This document shows positions 27,265 through 35,689 of a stretch of 64,000 nt of DNA, in pieces. The notes under the pieces are model-generated. The model was not told the origin of the DNA. It was given only the letters and a program-made list of their open reading frames with translations, and searched no databases. The stretch comes from Cumulibacter sp047975195 (lineage in GTDB: Bacteria > Actinomycetota > Actinomycetes > Mycobacteriales > Antricoccaceae). The translations under genes and the position numbers were made by a program. The stretch is taken from contig JBKEDB010000005.1 of the NCBI GenBank assembly GCA_047975195.1, positions 157,987 through 221,986 of the forward strand, given 5' to 3'. Numbering within the stretch: the first letter of the stretch is position 1; each line of letters opens with the position of its first letter.

Positions 27265-27417
27265 CTAGGGCCGCGGCCCGTGACTAGCGGCGAGGACGGG
27301 CATGTCGTGGATCTTGACTAGGTAAGCGTTCCGCTCGTGCTGGTACACGACGAAACACGAGTTCCGATCGTGTCGGTACAGGACGAGGTAAGAGTTCCGT
27401 TTGTACTGATTCGGCAC
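27265..27417 (-). CDS. Candidate micro-protein with 11-residue repeats
   Basis: This GTG-initiated ORF encodes about 50 residues with three 11-residue repeats: YKRNSYLVLYR, HDRNSCFVVYQ and HERNAYLVKIH, followed by DMPVLAASHGPRP. The repeat follows the 33-bp DNA repeat at this place. The repeat conserves R-N-(S/A)-x-(L/F)-V at the protein level. No good ribosome site is visible, and because the period is a multiple of three other frames stay open as well, so coding is unproven. It lies between the DUF222 gene and the DUF3995 gene on their strand. Confidence 0.3.
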   Translation of the reverse strand: MPNQYKRNSYLVLYRHDRNSCFVVYQHERNAYLVKIHDMPVLAASHGPRP

Positions 27418-27420
27418 AGG
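27328..27420. repeat. 33-bp tandem repeat, nearly three units
   Basis: Units start with GTTCCG at 27328, 27361 and 27394; the third is partial. Each unit contains a region that can fold back on itself, such as ACACGA with TCGTGT around 27355-27373. The array fills the gap behind the DUF222 HNH gene and may be a variable-number repeat. The rest of 27204-27526 holds only the micro-ORF described above. Confidence 0.8.
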
Positions 27421-27526
27421 CAAGGGATCTGGACAGCCGACCCTTCAGATGACTTGGCAGCACTTCCGGTTACTGGGCGGCGCCATGAGCCACGAGCGAG
27501 GCGCAAACGGGTAGCTATCCGCCGCA

Positions 27527-29323
27527 TCATGCGACAGAGGTCGGCAGTGGGCTGCGGCGATCATCGGTGGCGGGGCCGGTAATGCGCTGGTCGCCAGCGA
27601 GATAGCTGTTCAACAGGTCGACGAGTTCGTGGTGAAATTGCTCGCGGCGATGCGGGTCGACGACATGCGCAATCAGCAAAGTCACCAGGTCATCCACTGG
27701 GTCAAGTCCCTCGCCGTCGCCCAGTTCCTGTCTACCGAAGGAATCCGCACACTTCTGCTCTTGGCGACCTACGATCCGAGCCTTCAGTGCAACGTCCTCG
27801 ATCTGGCGTTGATCGGGGATCTTGATCCGCGCGTTCAGCTTCGGTCTTTGCTCTGGATCGACCCACTGCGGTGGCGTCCACCATGGCAGGCCATCATTCA
27901 TGTCAACCCGCCAGCCGGACCGTTCAAACTCGCGATGATGATGTCCGCACACCAGCGTCAGGTTGTCGACATCTGTACCGCCGCCGCGCCACCACTCGAC
28001 AACGTGATGCCGCTGGCACCAGTCTGGCGGCGCGTCACATCCGGGAAACGAACACCCACCATCTCTCGCGATCAACGCGTGCGTCTGATTCTCGGTCGCG
28101 ACCCGCCGCGAGCGGCCAAAGGCAACAACACCACCGATGTTGGTCGTCCAGGTCGGGACCAGCATTGCCTCATCGGCCAGGCGCACGAAATCGTGCAACG
28201 TGATTCGGTCGCCGCCAGCCACCCGGCCGACGTGCCGCCGCACGGCGGATCGGGGGTCATGCCTCGACATGAAATCGACCGCGGATTCCGAGTCGGCCTC
28301 GCCCCGCGCAATCCCCAGCGCGTCGAGGATCGCATCCAGGTCGACGTTGATGTGCACTGTGGCAGCAGTCCCGCCACTCGCTGGCACGCCAGCAAGCTCC
28401 AGCAGTCGCCGGGCAGCATCCCCGAGCGCGTCATGCCGGCGCTGGTCTGGGCTGCGATCATCGGTCGCGCCAGCCTCGCTCGGTTGCGGAGCGCTCAACG
28501 GCGACAGTACCGCCTCCAACTGCGCCTTAACCGAAGGTTCTAGAAGCCCATTGATCTCATACAGACCGTCGTGCCGCTGAGAGCCAATCCGCAGGCCGCG
28601 CCGCGCAGCACAAATCGCCGGCTCCGGACCTGCTCCGTCGGGAAGCAAGATCTGATCGAGCTTCTCGCTCGCCACCTTCAGTTCGGCAGGCCCGAGTGCG
28701 TCAGCATGCCGGACCAGGACCTCCTCCGCCTGTTCGCTCAATGAAGGATCAATGGCAGGAATCGCGTTGATCCGTCGCATCGCGGTAAGAATCTCATCCA
28801 CCTGGCCGGTGGTCACTGCGCCGGCGGCGACCGCGCTCGCCAGGCTTGGTAGCGCGGGCGGTTTCTCACCGGCACTGAACCCATTGCGCGTAAGTAGTCG
28901 CTTCGCGCGACGCTCCCGTGCGTTCGCTTCGGCGATTCCGATCCGCAGACTGCGGGCAAGACCACGGGCCACACGCTTCTCACCGGTGAACGTGGCGAAC
29001 GATGGATCCTCTCCGGCGGCCTCGACCACATGATTATCGATGAGGATACTTCGCGATCGAAACGCTTCGAACTCGCTAGCCAGCCGCAATAGGCACCTCG
29101 GATCAAGCGCACCAAAATCACCTCGCTGACCAATATCGATCAGCGCGTCCAACCCATCGTGCAACCGCTCCAAGGCCGCCGCGATCTCTTCAGAGAACTC
29201 CTCCGCAACGGCAAGGCACCGCGCCCCCTGCGCCGACGAATCCGCACCCGCCCTGGCCTCATAGGGGACGAACCGGTAGGGGTCGAGTTCGGCCTGCACA
29301 GACTCGTCACCATCGACGTCCAT
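27527..29323 (-). CDS. DUF222 / 13E12-repeat family HNH endonuclease
   Basis: This roughly 598-residue protein has a long helical DUF222 domain (about 30-400) and a C-terminal HNH nuclease domain with paired zinc-type cysteines (GGCSFPGCDAPPDWC), QRHHVVEWWRGGGTDVDN and CGHHHREFE. About 110 residues follow the HNH motif. The family, first seen as the 13E12 repeats of Mycobacterium tuberculosis, is common and multi-copy in actinobacteria. Its role is not settled, though the nuclease residues are intact here. I chose the ATG at 29323 because GGAGGAGG precedes it. A LexA-like palindrome lies 29 bases upstream of that start, so damage-inducible expression is likely. Confidence 0.9.
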   Translation of the reverse strand: MDVDGDESVQAELDPYRFVPYEARAGADSSAQGARCLAVAEEFSEEIAAALERLHDGLDALIDIGQRGDFGALDPRCLLRLASEFEAFRSRSILIDNHVVEAAGEDPSFATFTGEKRVARGLARSLRIGIAEANARERRAKRLLTRNGFSAGEKPPALPSLASAVAAGAVTTGQVDEILTAMRRINAIPAIDPSLSEQAEEVLVRHADALGPAELKVASEKLDQILLPDGAGPEPAICAARRGLRIGSQRHDGLYEINGLLEPSVKAQLEAVLSPLSAPQPSEAGATDDRSPDQRRHDALGDAARRLLELAGVPASGGTAATVHINVDLDAILDALGIARGEADSESAVDFMSRHDPRSAVRRHVGRVAGGDRITLHDFVRLADEAMLVPTWTTNIGGVVAFGRSRRVATENQTHALIARDGGCSFPGCDAPPDWCQRHHVVEWWRGGGTDVDNLTLVCGHHHREFERSGWRVDMNDGLPWWTPPQWVDPEQRPKLNARIKIPDQRQIEDVALKARIVGRQEQKCADSFGRQELGDGEGLDPVDDLVTLLIAHVVDPHRREQFHHELVDLLNSYLAGDQRITGPATDDRRSPLPTSVA

Positions 29324-29351
29324 CGCAGACCTCCTCCCGACTTCCTTAGCT

Positions 29352-29383
29352 CTCATCTATCGTACATATGTACGACAGATGAG
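29352..29383. promoter_or_regulatory. 32-bp palindrome with LexA-like core upstream of the DUF222 gene
   Basis: This inverted repeat is perfect except for one mismatched pair. Its core is TCGTAC-ATAT-GTACGA, one base per half-site away from the actinobacterial LexA box TCGAAC-N4-GTTCGA. It sits directly upstream of the DUF222 start. It could be a LexA operator or the site of another dimeric repressor. Confidence 0.6.
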
Positions 29384-29581
29384 TCAATGGCTGCGGTCAT
29401 GGGGTGCAGAAAGTGCAGGCAGTAGCGGCGGTTCAGAGGGTCCACATCCGGCACAGACGCCGCAGCGCCCGGTGTCCCGCACTCGCGATTGAGACCGTTG
29501 TGGTCGTCGACTGCCACCGAGAACTGCCCAGCCGTACGCCTGGGTCGGGTGCGCGCGCACGGGCAAGGGCGGAAGACGCGG

Positions 29582-30562
29582 CTACGCTGGGCTAGCCCGA
29601 TCCGACTCGCGATACTGCGCCAAAGTCTCGGTCGCAATGTCCACCATCATCGCCCGTAACTCCGGCGGATCGAGGACCTGCACCCAACTTCCAAACCCAA
29701 GCAGCACGCCGACCACCCCACGTAAGGCATGCACCCGCGCCTCGATCAGCGACCACTCCTCGTCCAGTTCGCTCACTGTAGGTTCGCCGAGCAGAGTGAT
29801 CTGAAGCGATCGCAACGCAAGATCGACACGATCGCAACGAGTCCGTAGCCGAATCGACACGCTGTCGCGCGCGTTCCATCCAGCCCGGATGTCTCGCCAC
29901 GCCTGCCGCACATCCAGGGCTTCGGGCCGCCTCGTCGGTTCGTCGAGCAATTGGATGTCGGTGATCCGACTCATCCGGTAAGTGTGCGGTTTGCCCCGAT
30001 GCGCGGCAACGAGGTACCACGTCGAACCTGCCAGCACCAAGCCCCAGGGATCAACGGTGCGACGTCCTCCGTTGCCGGAGGAGAGCGCGCGATAGTCGAT
30101 CCGCAGCCGGCAGTCTCGTTGTACAGCTTCGAACGCAGGAGCGAGCGCCTCGGGGTTGCGCGCGGTTCCACCCCAGCCGCCAGGGTCGACAATCACCCGG
30201 TCCAGTAGCCGACCGACCTGCTGCGCGTGATCTTCGGGTAGGCCGCTGGCCAATGAGCGGACGGCGCGACTGAACGCCTGATTTAGACCGAGCGCGTCGG
30301 CCACCCCCGCTCCCCCGACCAGCAATGCCTTGGATTCATCGACAGTCAGGTCGGCGGTATCGGGGCGATATCCGGGAAGCAGCGCGTAACCGCCTTCGCG
30401 GCCGCGTTCGGCGTACACAGGGACGCCCATGAGCGACAGCGCGTCGATATCACGCTGGATCGTGCGAGAGGTGACCGCCAGGCGAGCGGCGAGGTCGGTC
30501 GCGCTGAGACGGCCATGGCGGCGCAGCAAGTCGACGATCGAGAGCAGCCGGTCCGCGCGCAT
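29582..30562 (-). CDS. WYL-domain transcriptional regulator
   Basis: This protein of about 326 residues has an N-terminal winged helix of the HTH_11 type (RADRLLSIVDLLRRHGRLSATDLAARL in pattern, then SRTIQRDIDALSLMGVPVYAERG) and a WYL domain (about 140-230, with the RIDYRALSSG segment and WYLVAAHRG). It ends in a WCX-type C-terminal extension. It is divergent from a DinB-like gene 99 bases away and is likely to control it. I chose the second Met (30562); 30571 is possible. The 29357-29581 gap downstream holds no supported gene. Confidence 0.9.
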   Translation of the reverse strand: MRADRLLSIVDLLRRHGRLSATDLAARLAVTSRTIQRDIDALSLMGVPVYAERGREGGYALLPGYRPDTADLTVDESKALLVGGAGVADALGLNQAFSRAVRSLASGLPEDHAQQVGRLLDRVIVDPGGWGGTARNPEALAPAFEAVQRDCRLRIDYRALSSGNGGRRTVDPWGLVLAGSTWYLVAAHRGKPHTYRMSRITDIQLLDEPTRRPEALDVRQAWRDIRAGWNARDSVSIRLRTRCDRVDLALRSLQITLLGEPTVSELDEEWSLIEARVHALRGVVGVLLGFGSWVQVLDPPELRAMMVDIATETLAQYRESDRASPA

Positions 30563-30661
30563 AGGCCACATATTGCCATTTCATATACGACAATGGATGT
30601 CCTATTTGGGCTGCGACTGTGATGTCACGACGAAGGACGTCACACGTCACCAGGAGGAATC

Positions 30662-31231
30662 ATGAACGCACCGGACCTTCGCCCACACATCACGCGCGCC
30701 CAGGCATGGATCGCCACCTTGATCGACGGCGTCACGCCCGCGGATCTCGACTTGCCTACACCGTGCGTAGACTTCAACGTGCGCGATCTGCTGCAACATC
30801 TGTTCGCCGTCGAGAAGCGCGTCGAGTCCGTCGGCTTGATCGGCACGATCGCGGATGCACCTACCTCGTTGCCACTACCCTCAGGCGATCTTGGCGCCGG
30901 ATTCCGGATTGCTGCTGCAGCGGCAATTGCGCCTTGGAACGACGACAGACTCACCTCGATGGTGACGGTGCCATTCGGGACTCTTCCGGGAGCCGCTGCA
31001 CTCGGCGCCTACTTGAGTGAACACATCGCACACGGCTGGGATCTCGCCGTAGCGACCGGACAGCCGTCGGAGACCGACGAGGACATCGCGATGATCGCAC
31101 TACAGGCGATGACGAATGCGTTGCCCGCCGAGCCGCGTGGCGGAGACATTCCCTTCGGTGCTCCCGTCGATCCCGCGGTCGGAGCCGGCCCTACCGAACG
31201 CCTCGCCAACTGGACTGGCCGCTCGCGCTAG
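30662..31231 (+). CDS. TIGR03086 family DinB-like metal-binding protein
   Basis: This 189-residue protein resembles the DinB/mycothiol-dependent maleylpyruvate isomerase N-terminal fold. Marks are LPTPCVDFNVRDLLQHLF, with the metal-ligand His, and EHIAHGWDLAVATGQ, with two more His residues. GGAGG lies just before the ATG. It is divergent from the WYL regulator. In this family the enzymes often use mycothiol or bacillithiol, which fits the mycothiol-type genes elsewhere in the window; the substrate is unknown. Confidence 0.88.
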   Translation: MNAPDLRPHITRAQAWIATLIDGVTPADLDLPTPCVDFNVRDLLQHLFAVEKRVESVGLIGTIADAPTSLPLPSGDLGAGFRIAAAAAIAPWNDDRLTSMVTVPFGTLPGAAALGAYLSEHIAHGWDLAVATGQPSETDEDIAMIALQAMTNALPAEPRGGDIPFGAPVDPAVGAGPTERLANWTGRSR

Positions 31232-31781
31232 TCGGCCGGCTAGGTCATGCTCCGCCAAGGTGCGCGATCGAGGCTAGTTGGTCAGTCGAGAAGCTGTAAC
31301 AACGTCCCCGGGTCAGTCGGTCGGGCTCTGGGTAAAGTTCGACTGGAATTCAAGGGAAAGACTGACATTCAGGCCGTCGGCCACCTCATCGGCAGTTATG
31401 TGCTGTAACGAAATCACAAATGCGGTTTCTAAACCGCCGTTAGCCCCATGAAATCCGCTCATAGGTCTGGGGCATTCCAGAGAAGTGTCGCGACCGACAC
31501 CGAAGGTCGAGAATCACGTACTTCAAGGGGGCGAAACTGCAAAAAAGTAGCTCCGACTTCCTCCGTAGTCAGGGCTGATGGGCGTTTAGCTCAGCCGCAT
31601 CATGCTCGCCCGATCACACGCATGCTCCCATACCGTCCTCTGTAACACTGGCGCTGTACGACAGAATCACCACCGACGTAAGAGTGCGTGAGCGACCGCT
31701 GCTGTACGCCGGCACCTGGGCGAACACTCGCTCGCCCAGGTACTCCCTCACTACTATCGCGCGGTCATCGATTCAGCTCAG
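31232..31781. other. Gene-poor stretch of lower GC
   Basis: About 550 bases without a convincing gene lie between two convergent genes. I see a small hairpin GCGGTTT/AAACCGC (31422-31437) followed on the minus strand by a T-rich stretch, a TGTCG/CGACA hairpin near 31486, and a stronger hairpin near 31714. The composition is more AT-rich than its neighbours. It may hold a small RNA or be a relic. Confidence 0.4.
31714..31741 (-). terminator. Hairpin after the D-aminoacylase gene
   Basis: ACCTGGGCGA and TCGCCCAGGT pair perfectly around an 8-nt loop, about 40 bases beyond the stop of the amidohydrolase gene. It lacks a T-run. Confidence 0.5.
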
Positions 31782-33521
31782 CTATGCGACGTCTTGGGGT
31801 CCGCGAACGAGTTTGCCAAGCAACTCTCCGGTCGACTCCCCATCGCGGTAGATCTCGGTCCCGTTCAGGAACGTGTGTTTGTAGCCGTCCACCCGTTGCA
31901 GGAGGCGACGGCCATTGCCTGGCAGGTCGAAACTGACGGTCGGCCGATACAGGTGCAACTCGTCGACATCGATGATGTTGATATCAGCCTTGTAGCCGGG
32001 CTTCAGCAGGCCTCGGTCGAGTAGCCCGACTGCTTCGGCAGTGGCGCGGGCCTGGCGGTGGATGACGAACTCCAGCGGGATCCGGTCGTACGCGCGGTCA
32101 CGCGCCCAGTACTGCAGCAGGGTCGTCGGGAAACTGCCATCGCAGATCGTGCCGACGTGCGCGCCGCCATCCGACAGGCCCGGCACGGTGTACGGATGCA
32201 CCAGCATCTCGCGCACGGCGTCCAGGTTACCGTCTTGGTAATTGGTCAGCGTGACGTACAGTTTGCCCTTGCCTTCCGCCTCGACCATGTGGTCATAGAC
32301 GATCTCCTCGGGGGTGCGTCCCTCGGCGATAGCCCGGTTCGCGATGGACTCGGTGGCCAGGTCGGGCTCGTAATTCGGCGGATCTGCCAGGTAGACCATG
32401 TAGGGGTAGAGGTCGATCAGCCCACCGCCGATGATGGTCTTGTCCTTCTCATCGGTCTGCGCCGCGAGAATCCGGCGCTTCATCTCCGGGTCGGCCATCT
32501 TCCGGGCCTGTTCGGGCATCGGTAGCCCAGCGATCTCCGCCTTGAAGACCGGGTTCATCATGAACGAGTTCAGCGTGCATTCCAGCCCGAGGATGACGCC
32601 GATGGCGCGGGCCGCGACCTGGCCGCGAACCGCGAATCCTCGCTCATTCAGCGTGGTGATGAGATCGAGAATCTTGGTGTGGCGATCCACGTAGCCGCCT
32701 TGGGTCAGCGACACCGACATCGGCCGATTGGAGGCCCCGACCATCTTCGTGATCAGGTCAAACTCCGCCTCGTCGTTCTCTGCCAGGTCCGAAACCAACT
32801 GCAGCACACCCTTGCCGGTCTCCCCAATGGCCTTCGAGATCGCGACAAGTTCGGCGACACCGGCACGGTAGGACGGAGTCAGTTCGCCGGTGCTGCTGCG
32901 ATGGTTCAAACTGCGCGACGACGAGAAGCCGAGCGCGCCGGCCTCGATCGCCTCCGCGGCCAACTTCGCCATCATCGACACCTCTTCGTCAGTGGCAATC
33001 TCATGCGACGCCGCCCGCAACCCCATCGTGCGCACCCGCAGCGCGGCGTGCGGCACCTGCGTCGCGAAGTCGACGTCATGCGGCAGTCGTTCCAATGCGT
33101 CCAGGAACTCCGGGAAGGTCTGCCAATCCCACGACAACCCCTCCGCGAGCGCTACGCCAGGAATGTCCTCCACGCCCTCCATCAACTTAATCAGCCGGTC
33201 ATGATCGGTCGGTAGCGCTGGCGCGAACCCGACGCCACAGTTACCCATCACTGCGGTCGTCACTCCATGCCAGGACGTCGGCTGCAGGTAGCTGTCCCAC
33301 GTCGCCTGTCCGTCGTAGTGGGTATGGATGTCAACGAATCCAGGGGCGACGATTGCCCCGTCCGCGGCGGACTCCTGCCGGCCGGAGCCTGAAACCTTAC
33401 CCACTTCGGCGACCTTGCCGTTCCTCACCGCGACATCGGCGGTGAAGGGATCCGAGCCGGACCCGTCGTATACCCGGCCTCCGCGAATTACCAGGTCGAA
33501 CTCCGCCACGTCATTCCCCAT
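31782..33521 (-). CDS. N-acyl-D-amino-acid deacylase family amidohydrolase
   Basis: This 579-residue metallo-hydrolase has FDLVIRGGRVYDGSG at its start and the metal motif VDIHTHYDGQATWD. GNCGVGFAPALPTDHDRLI follows (Cys ligand region), then the EGLSWDWQTFPEFL segment, as in D-aminoacylases. The late HVGTICDGSFPTTLL carries a conserved catalytic Asp. Most members hydrolyse N-acyl-D-amino acids or similar amides; the true substrate here is not known. It stands alone between a gene-poor region and a decayed MarR gene. Confidence 0.9.
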   Translation of the reverse strand: MGNDVAEFDLVIRGGRVYDGSGSDPFTADVAVRNGKVAEVGKVSGSGRQESAADGAIVAPGFVDIHTHYDGQATWDSYLQPTSWHGVTTAVMGNCGVGFAPALPTDHDRLIKLMEGVEDIPGVALAEGLSWDWQTFPEFLDALERLPHDVDFATQVPHAALRVRTMGLRAASHEIATDEEVSMMAKLAAEAIEAGALGFSSSRSLNHRSSTGELTPSYRAGVAELVAISKAIGETGKGVLQLVSDLAENDEAEFDLITKMVGASNRPMSVSLTQGGYVDRHTKILDLITTLNERGFAVRGQVAARAIGVILGLECTLNSFMMNPVFKAEIAGLPMPEQARKMADPEMKRRILAAQTDEKDKTIIGGGLIDLYPYMVYLADPPNYEPDLATESIANRAIAEGRTPEEIVYDHMVEAEGKGKLYVTLTNYQDGNLDAVREMLVHPYTVPGLSDGGAHVGTICDGSFPTTLLQYWARDRAYDRIPLEFVIHRQARATAEAVGLLDRGLLKPGYKADINIIDVDELHLYRPTVSFDLPGNGRRLLQRVDGYKHTFLNGTEIYRDGESTGELLGKLVRGPQDVA

Positions 33522-33788
33522 ACGTCATTGCGAGCCGAGCCCGCGAGCCGAAGCCGCCACGTAGGGACGAAGACCGAGGTTTGCCCATCGCACATGCGCC
33601 GCTACCCCACCCGGCGGAAGCAGAACCGACATTTCGTTCTGCTAACCACTTTTGACGAAAGTATCCCAGATCACACGAGACTCAAAGTGACTCGCATCAC
33701 GAGTGCGAACCGCCGGTCAGGCAGAAGGTTCGCCAACCCCACAGCCAGGTCGGACCGCACCACTCAAACGACCTCGCCGGGGCAGATG

Positions 33789-34172
33789 TTAATCCATTTG
33801 AGAACACAGCCCGCCACCTACTTGCCCGTCGCCTCGCCCTCCACCTCGGGCATCCACCTCGACCAGTCGCCGCAGGATGTCGCCCCAGTTCCGCACCGCA
33901 GCGTCGTCAGCCCCTTCGAATGCCCGCTTCAGCAACTGCATCTGCTCGCCGGTGAGGCGACCCTCGAGGGCAGCACCCTCATCGGTCGTCACGATCCGCC
34001 TCATGCGCTTATCCTGCGCATCGGGCTCGATCGCCACCAAGCCGCGCATCTCCAGATCTTTCGGCGGACGGTGGGCCGCTTGCTTCGAGATCGCCAGCAC
34101 GGCCAACAGTTCGCTCACCGAAATGCCGGGCTGACGGCGCACGAAGTAGGAGAGGATCCGGTGATGCGCTGC
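33789..34172 (-). pseudogene. N-terminally truncated MarR family regulator
   Basis: The readable part has the MarR winged helix (SVSELLAVLAISKQAAH, then KDLEMRGLVAIEPDAQDKRM) and the last helices. In-frame codons continue the family sequence upstream of the first possible GTG (34142) as AAHHRILSYFV and then meet a TAG at 34173-34175, beyond which similarity is lost. The first dimerisation helix is therefore missing. The site abuts a decayed aminotransferase, so a deletion probably joined two damaged genes. A short product from 34142 could still be made. Confidence 0.65.
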
Positions 34173-34184
34173 CTACGCAATCGG

Positions 34185-34801
34185 ACAGTTCTGTCGAAGA
34201 TCGCCCGCACCGCGAAATCGCCTACAATCCCTACGACCGTACGCCGATCACTTCGCGCATGACGGACGGATCGTCTATATATCAGGGATCATACTCGAAG
34301 ACCTTCGCACCCGGACTGCGGCTCGGATTCCTCGCGGCATCCGAAGACCTATTCACCCGCTCGCCATCGTCAAGCAGGCCACTGATCTACATAGTTCTCG
34401 GCTCTCGCAACATATCGTTTATCAGGCGATCACATCGCCTGACTGGCCGGAACGATTACTCCGCCTCGCCGACTTCTACCGCTCGCGCCGCGACACATTC
34501 GAGGACGCCTCTCTGACGCAATATCGGCGATCTCGCCACGTGGCACAAACCCGCCGGAGGGCTGCTCTACTGGTTGTGGCTGCGAGACCCGTTAGATACC
34601 CGGGATCTGCTCGCCACCGCAATCGCCCGAACCGTCGCCTTCATGCCTGGAGAGGATTTCTACCCGGGGCAGCCTGGACTCGGCACGATGCGGCTGAACT
34701 TCAGCCATGCGAGCCCCGCCGATACTAACTGCGGCCTGCACACCCTCGCCCAGGTACTGCGTGACTGGCGGCACACGATTTCCGCTTGCACGGCACGGTG
34801 A
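34185..34801 (+). pseudogene. Decayed PLP-dependent aminotransferase (MocR/LysN-like) C-terminal remnant
   Basis: Pieces of a class I/II aminotransferase lie in different frames. EIAYNPYDRTPIT comes first, then GSYSKTFAPGLRLGFLAA (34285-34350; holding the PLP lysine in SYSKTFAPG). LAIVKQATDLHSSRLSQHIV and WPERLLRLADFYRSRRDTFE are in another frame, and GDLATWHKPAGGLLYWLWL and MRLNFSHASPADTN in a third. At least three frameshifts and the loss of the N-terminal half mark it as a pseudogene. It ends 26 bases before tRNA-fMet. Confidence 0.75.
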
Positions 34802-34826
34802 AACCGCGTAACTTAGAACAAGTCGC

Positions 34827-34900
34827 CGCGGGGTGGAGCAGTTCGGTAGCTCGCTGGGCTCATAACCCAGAGGTCGCAGGTTCAAATCCTGTCCCCGCTA
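34827..34900 (+). tRNA. Initiator tRNA-fMet (CAT)
   Basis: The full cloverleaf can be read: acceptor CGCGGGG with CCCCGCT (position 1 C is mismatched, as in initiators), D arm GAGCAG...GGTAGCTC, anticodon arm CTGGGCT-CAT-AACCCAG with the three G-C pairs that mark initiator tRNA, and T arm GCAGGTTCAAATCCTGT. CCA is not encoded. A terminator follows. Confidence 0.95.
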
Positions 34901-34931
34901 CTATTGTGATGTCTCGGGACATCGGAATAGC

Positions 34932-34955
34932 CGGACCTACGTTTTTGTAGGTCCG
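34932..34955 (+). terminator. Intrinsic terminator after tRNA-fMet
   Basis: CGGACCTAC and GTAGGTCCG pair around a short T-rich loop, and ACTGTTTGTCTT follows. It lies 31 bases after the tRNA. Confidence 0.75.
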
Positions 34956-35056
34956 ACTGTTTGTCTTCTGGGTCCTGGTGCGGGGGTTAATGGCCAGATT
35001 GCGTGTATGGGATCACTGATTTCTGGCTCGCGACGTGCGGTATCAGCCGCCAGGAC

Positions 35057-35614
35057 TCACTGGTGCACGTGCGCGCGCTGCCCCTCACGATCGAAGATCA
35101 TGATCAACTCTGCTGCACCACCCACCGCACTGACCGCGTGCGGAACCATGGTCGCAAACTCCGCGGCCTCCCCCTCGTCGACATCGATCTGCCGCTCTCC
35201 CAACCACAACCGCACACGGCCCTCCAAGACCAGGAGCCAGTCGTGACCGGGGTGCACCCGTTGACTGGGCGCAGCTTCGGACGGCTCCAGGCGCATCTTC
35301 ATTGCGACGGTCCGCCCGTGCGGCCGACTCAGCATCCATGTCGTCCGCGCACCACTACTGTGCGCAACTGGGCGTATGACGACGTCATCATCGCTCGGCG
35401 CCTCAAACAGCACGTCGAGGCTCACCTGGAGCGCGTTCGCCAAGGGCACCACCACGTCCAGGCTCAATGTGCGCTTCCCCGTCTCCACCCGACTGATCGT
35501 CGACGGGCTGAGATTGGTGCGCTCAGCCAATTCGTCCAACGAATAGCCCAGCGTGCTGCGCAAGCTACGCAGCCGCGATCGCGCTAAGACTTCGACATCG
35601 GCAATTTCGCTCAT
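35057..35614 (-). CDS. XRE-family regulator with C-terminal cupin domain
   Basis: This 185-residue protein has an XRE helix-turn-helix (about 14-68: LRSTLGYSLDELAERTNLSPSTISRVETGKRTLSLDVVV in pattern) and a cupin domain (about 100-175, with HPGHDWLLVLEGRVRLWLG). Such XRE-cupin proteins sense small ligands and often repress a divergent enzyme gene. Here the divergent gene is a flavoprotein-methyltransferase fusion, and a perfect palindrome lies between the two. Confidence 0.92.
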   Translation of the reverse strand: MSEIADVEVLARSRLRSLRSTLGYSLDELAERTNLSPSTISRVETGKRTLSLDVVVPLANALQVSLDVLFEAPSDDDVVIRPVAHSSGARTTWMLSRPHGRTVAMKMRLEPSEAAPSQRVHPGHDWLLVLEGRVRLWLGERQIDVDEGEAAEFATMVPHAVSAVGGAAELIMIFDREGQRAHVHQ

Positions 35615-35630
35615 TCCTCGAGTCTGCCAT

Positions 35631-35651
35631 GTCTTGCGAATTTCGCAAGAC
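35631..35651. promoter_or_regulatory. Perfect palindrome between XRE-cupin and flavoprotein genes
   Basis: GTCTTGCGAA and TTCGCAAGAC flank one central T, 16 bases upstream of the XRE-cupin start and 38 upstream of the enzyme start. It is the likely operator for both directions. Confidence 0.8.
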
Positions 35652-35689
35652 TACTTGCATGAATCGCTTGGCGTCGTACAGTCGATCAC

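Noticed and set aside
27318..27530. A 70-codon minus-strand ORF overlapping the DUF222 stop by 4 nt
   Set aside because: The overlap is suggestive, but the product (Thr/Ser/Cys repeats) looks less protein-like than the alternative frame of the same repeat, so I kept only the other frame as a weak candidate.
29384..29595. A Cys-rich stretch (RCGVCAGCG, then NRRYCLHFLHP in another frame) downstream of the WYL regulator
   Set aside because: It might be a frameshifted zinc-ribbon remnant, but the two parts lie in different frames and no clear family or start supports a gene.
31448..31645. A 65-codon plus-strand ORF in the gene-poor stretch
   Set aside because: No ribosome site, no family similarity and atypical composition.
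33522..33788. Search for a promoter-linked small RNA ahead of the D-aminoacylase
   Set aside because: I saw only ordinary sequence with no stable hairpin plus T-run.
34592..34885. A 97-codon minus-strand ORF starting MNLRPLGYEPSELPNCS
   Set aside because: It reads antisense through the initiator tRNA and the aminotransferase remnant. The opening residues are the antisense of the tRNA, a familiar spurious call.
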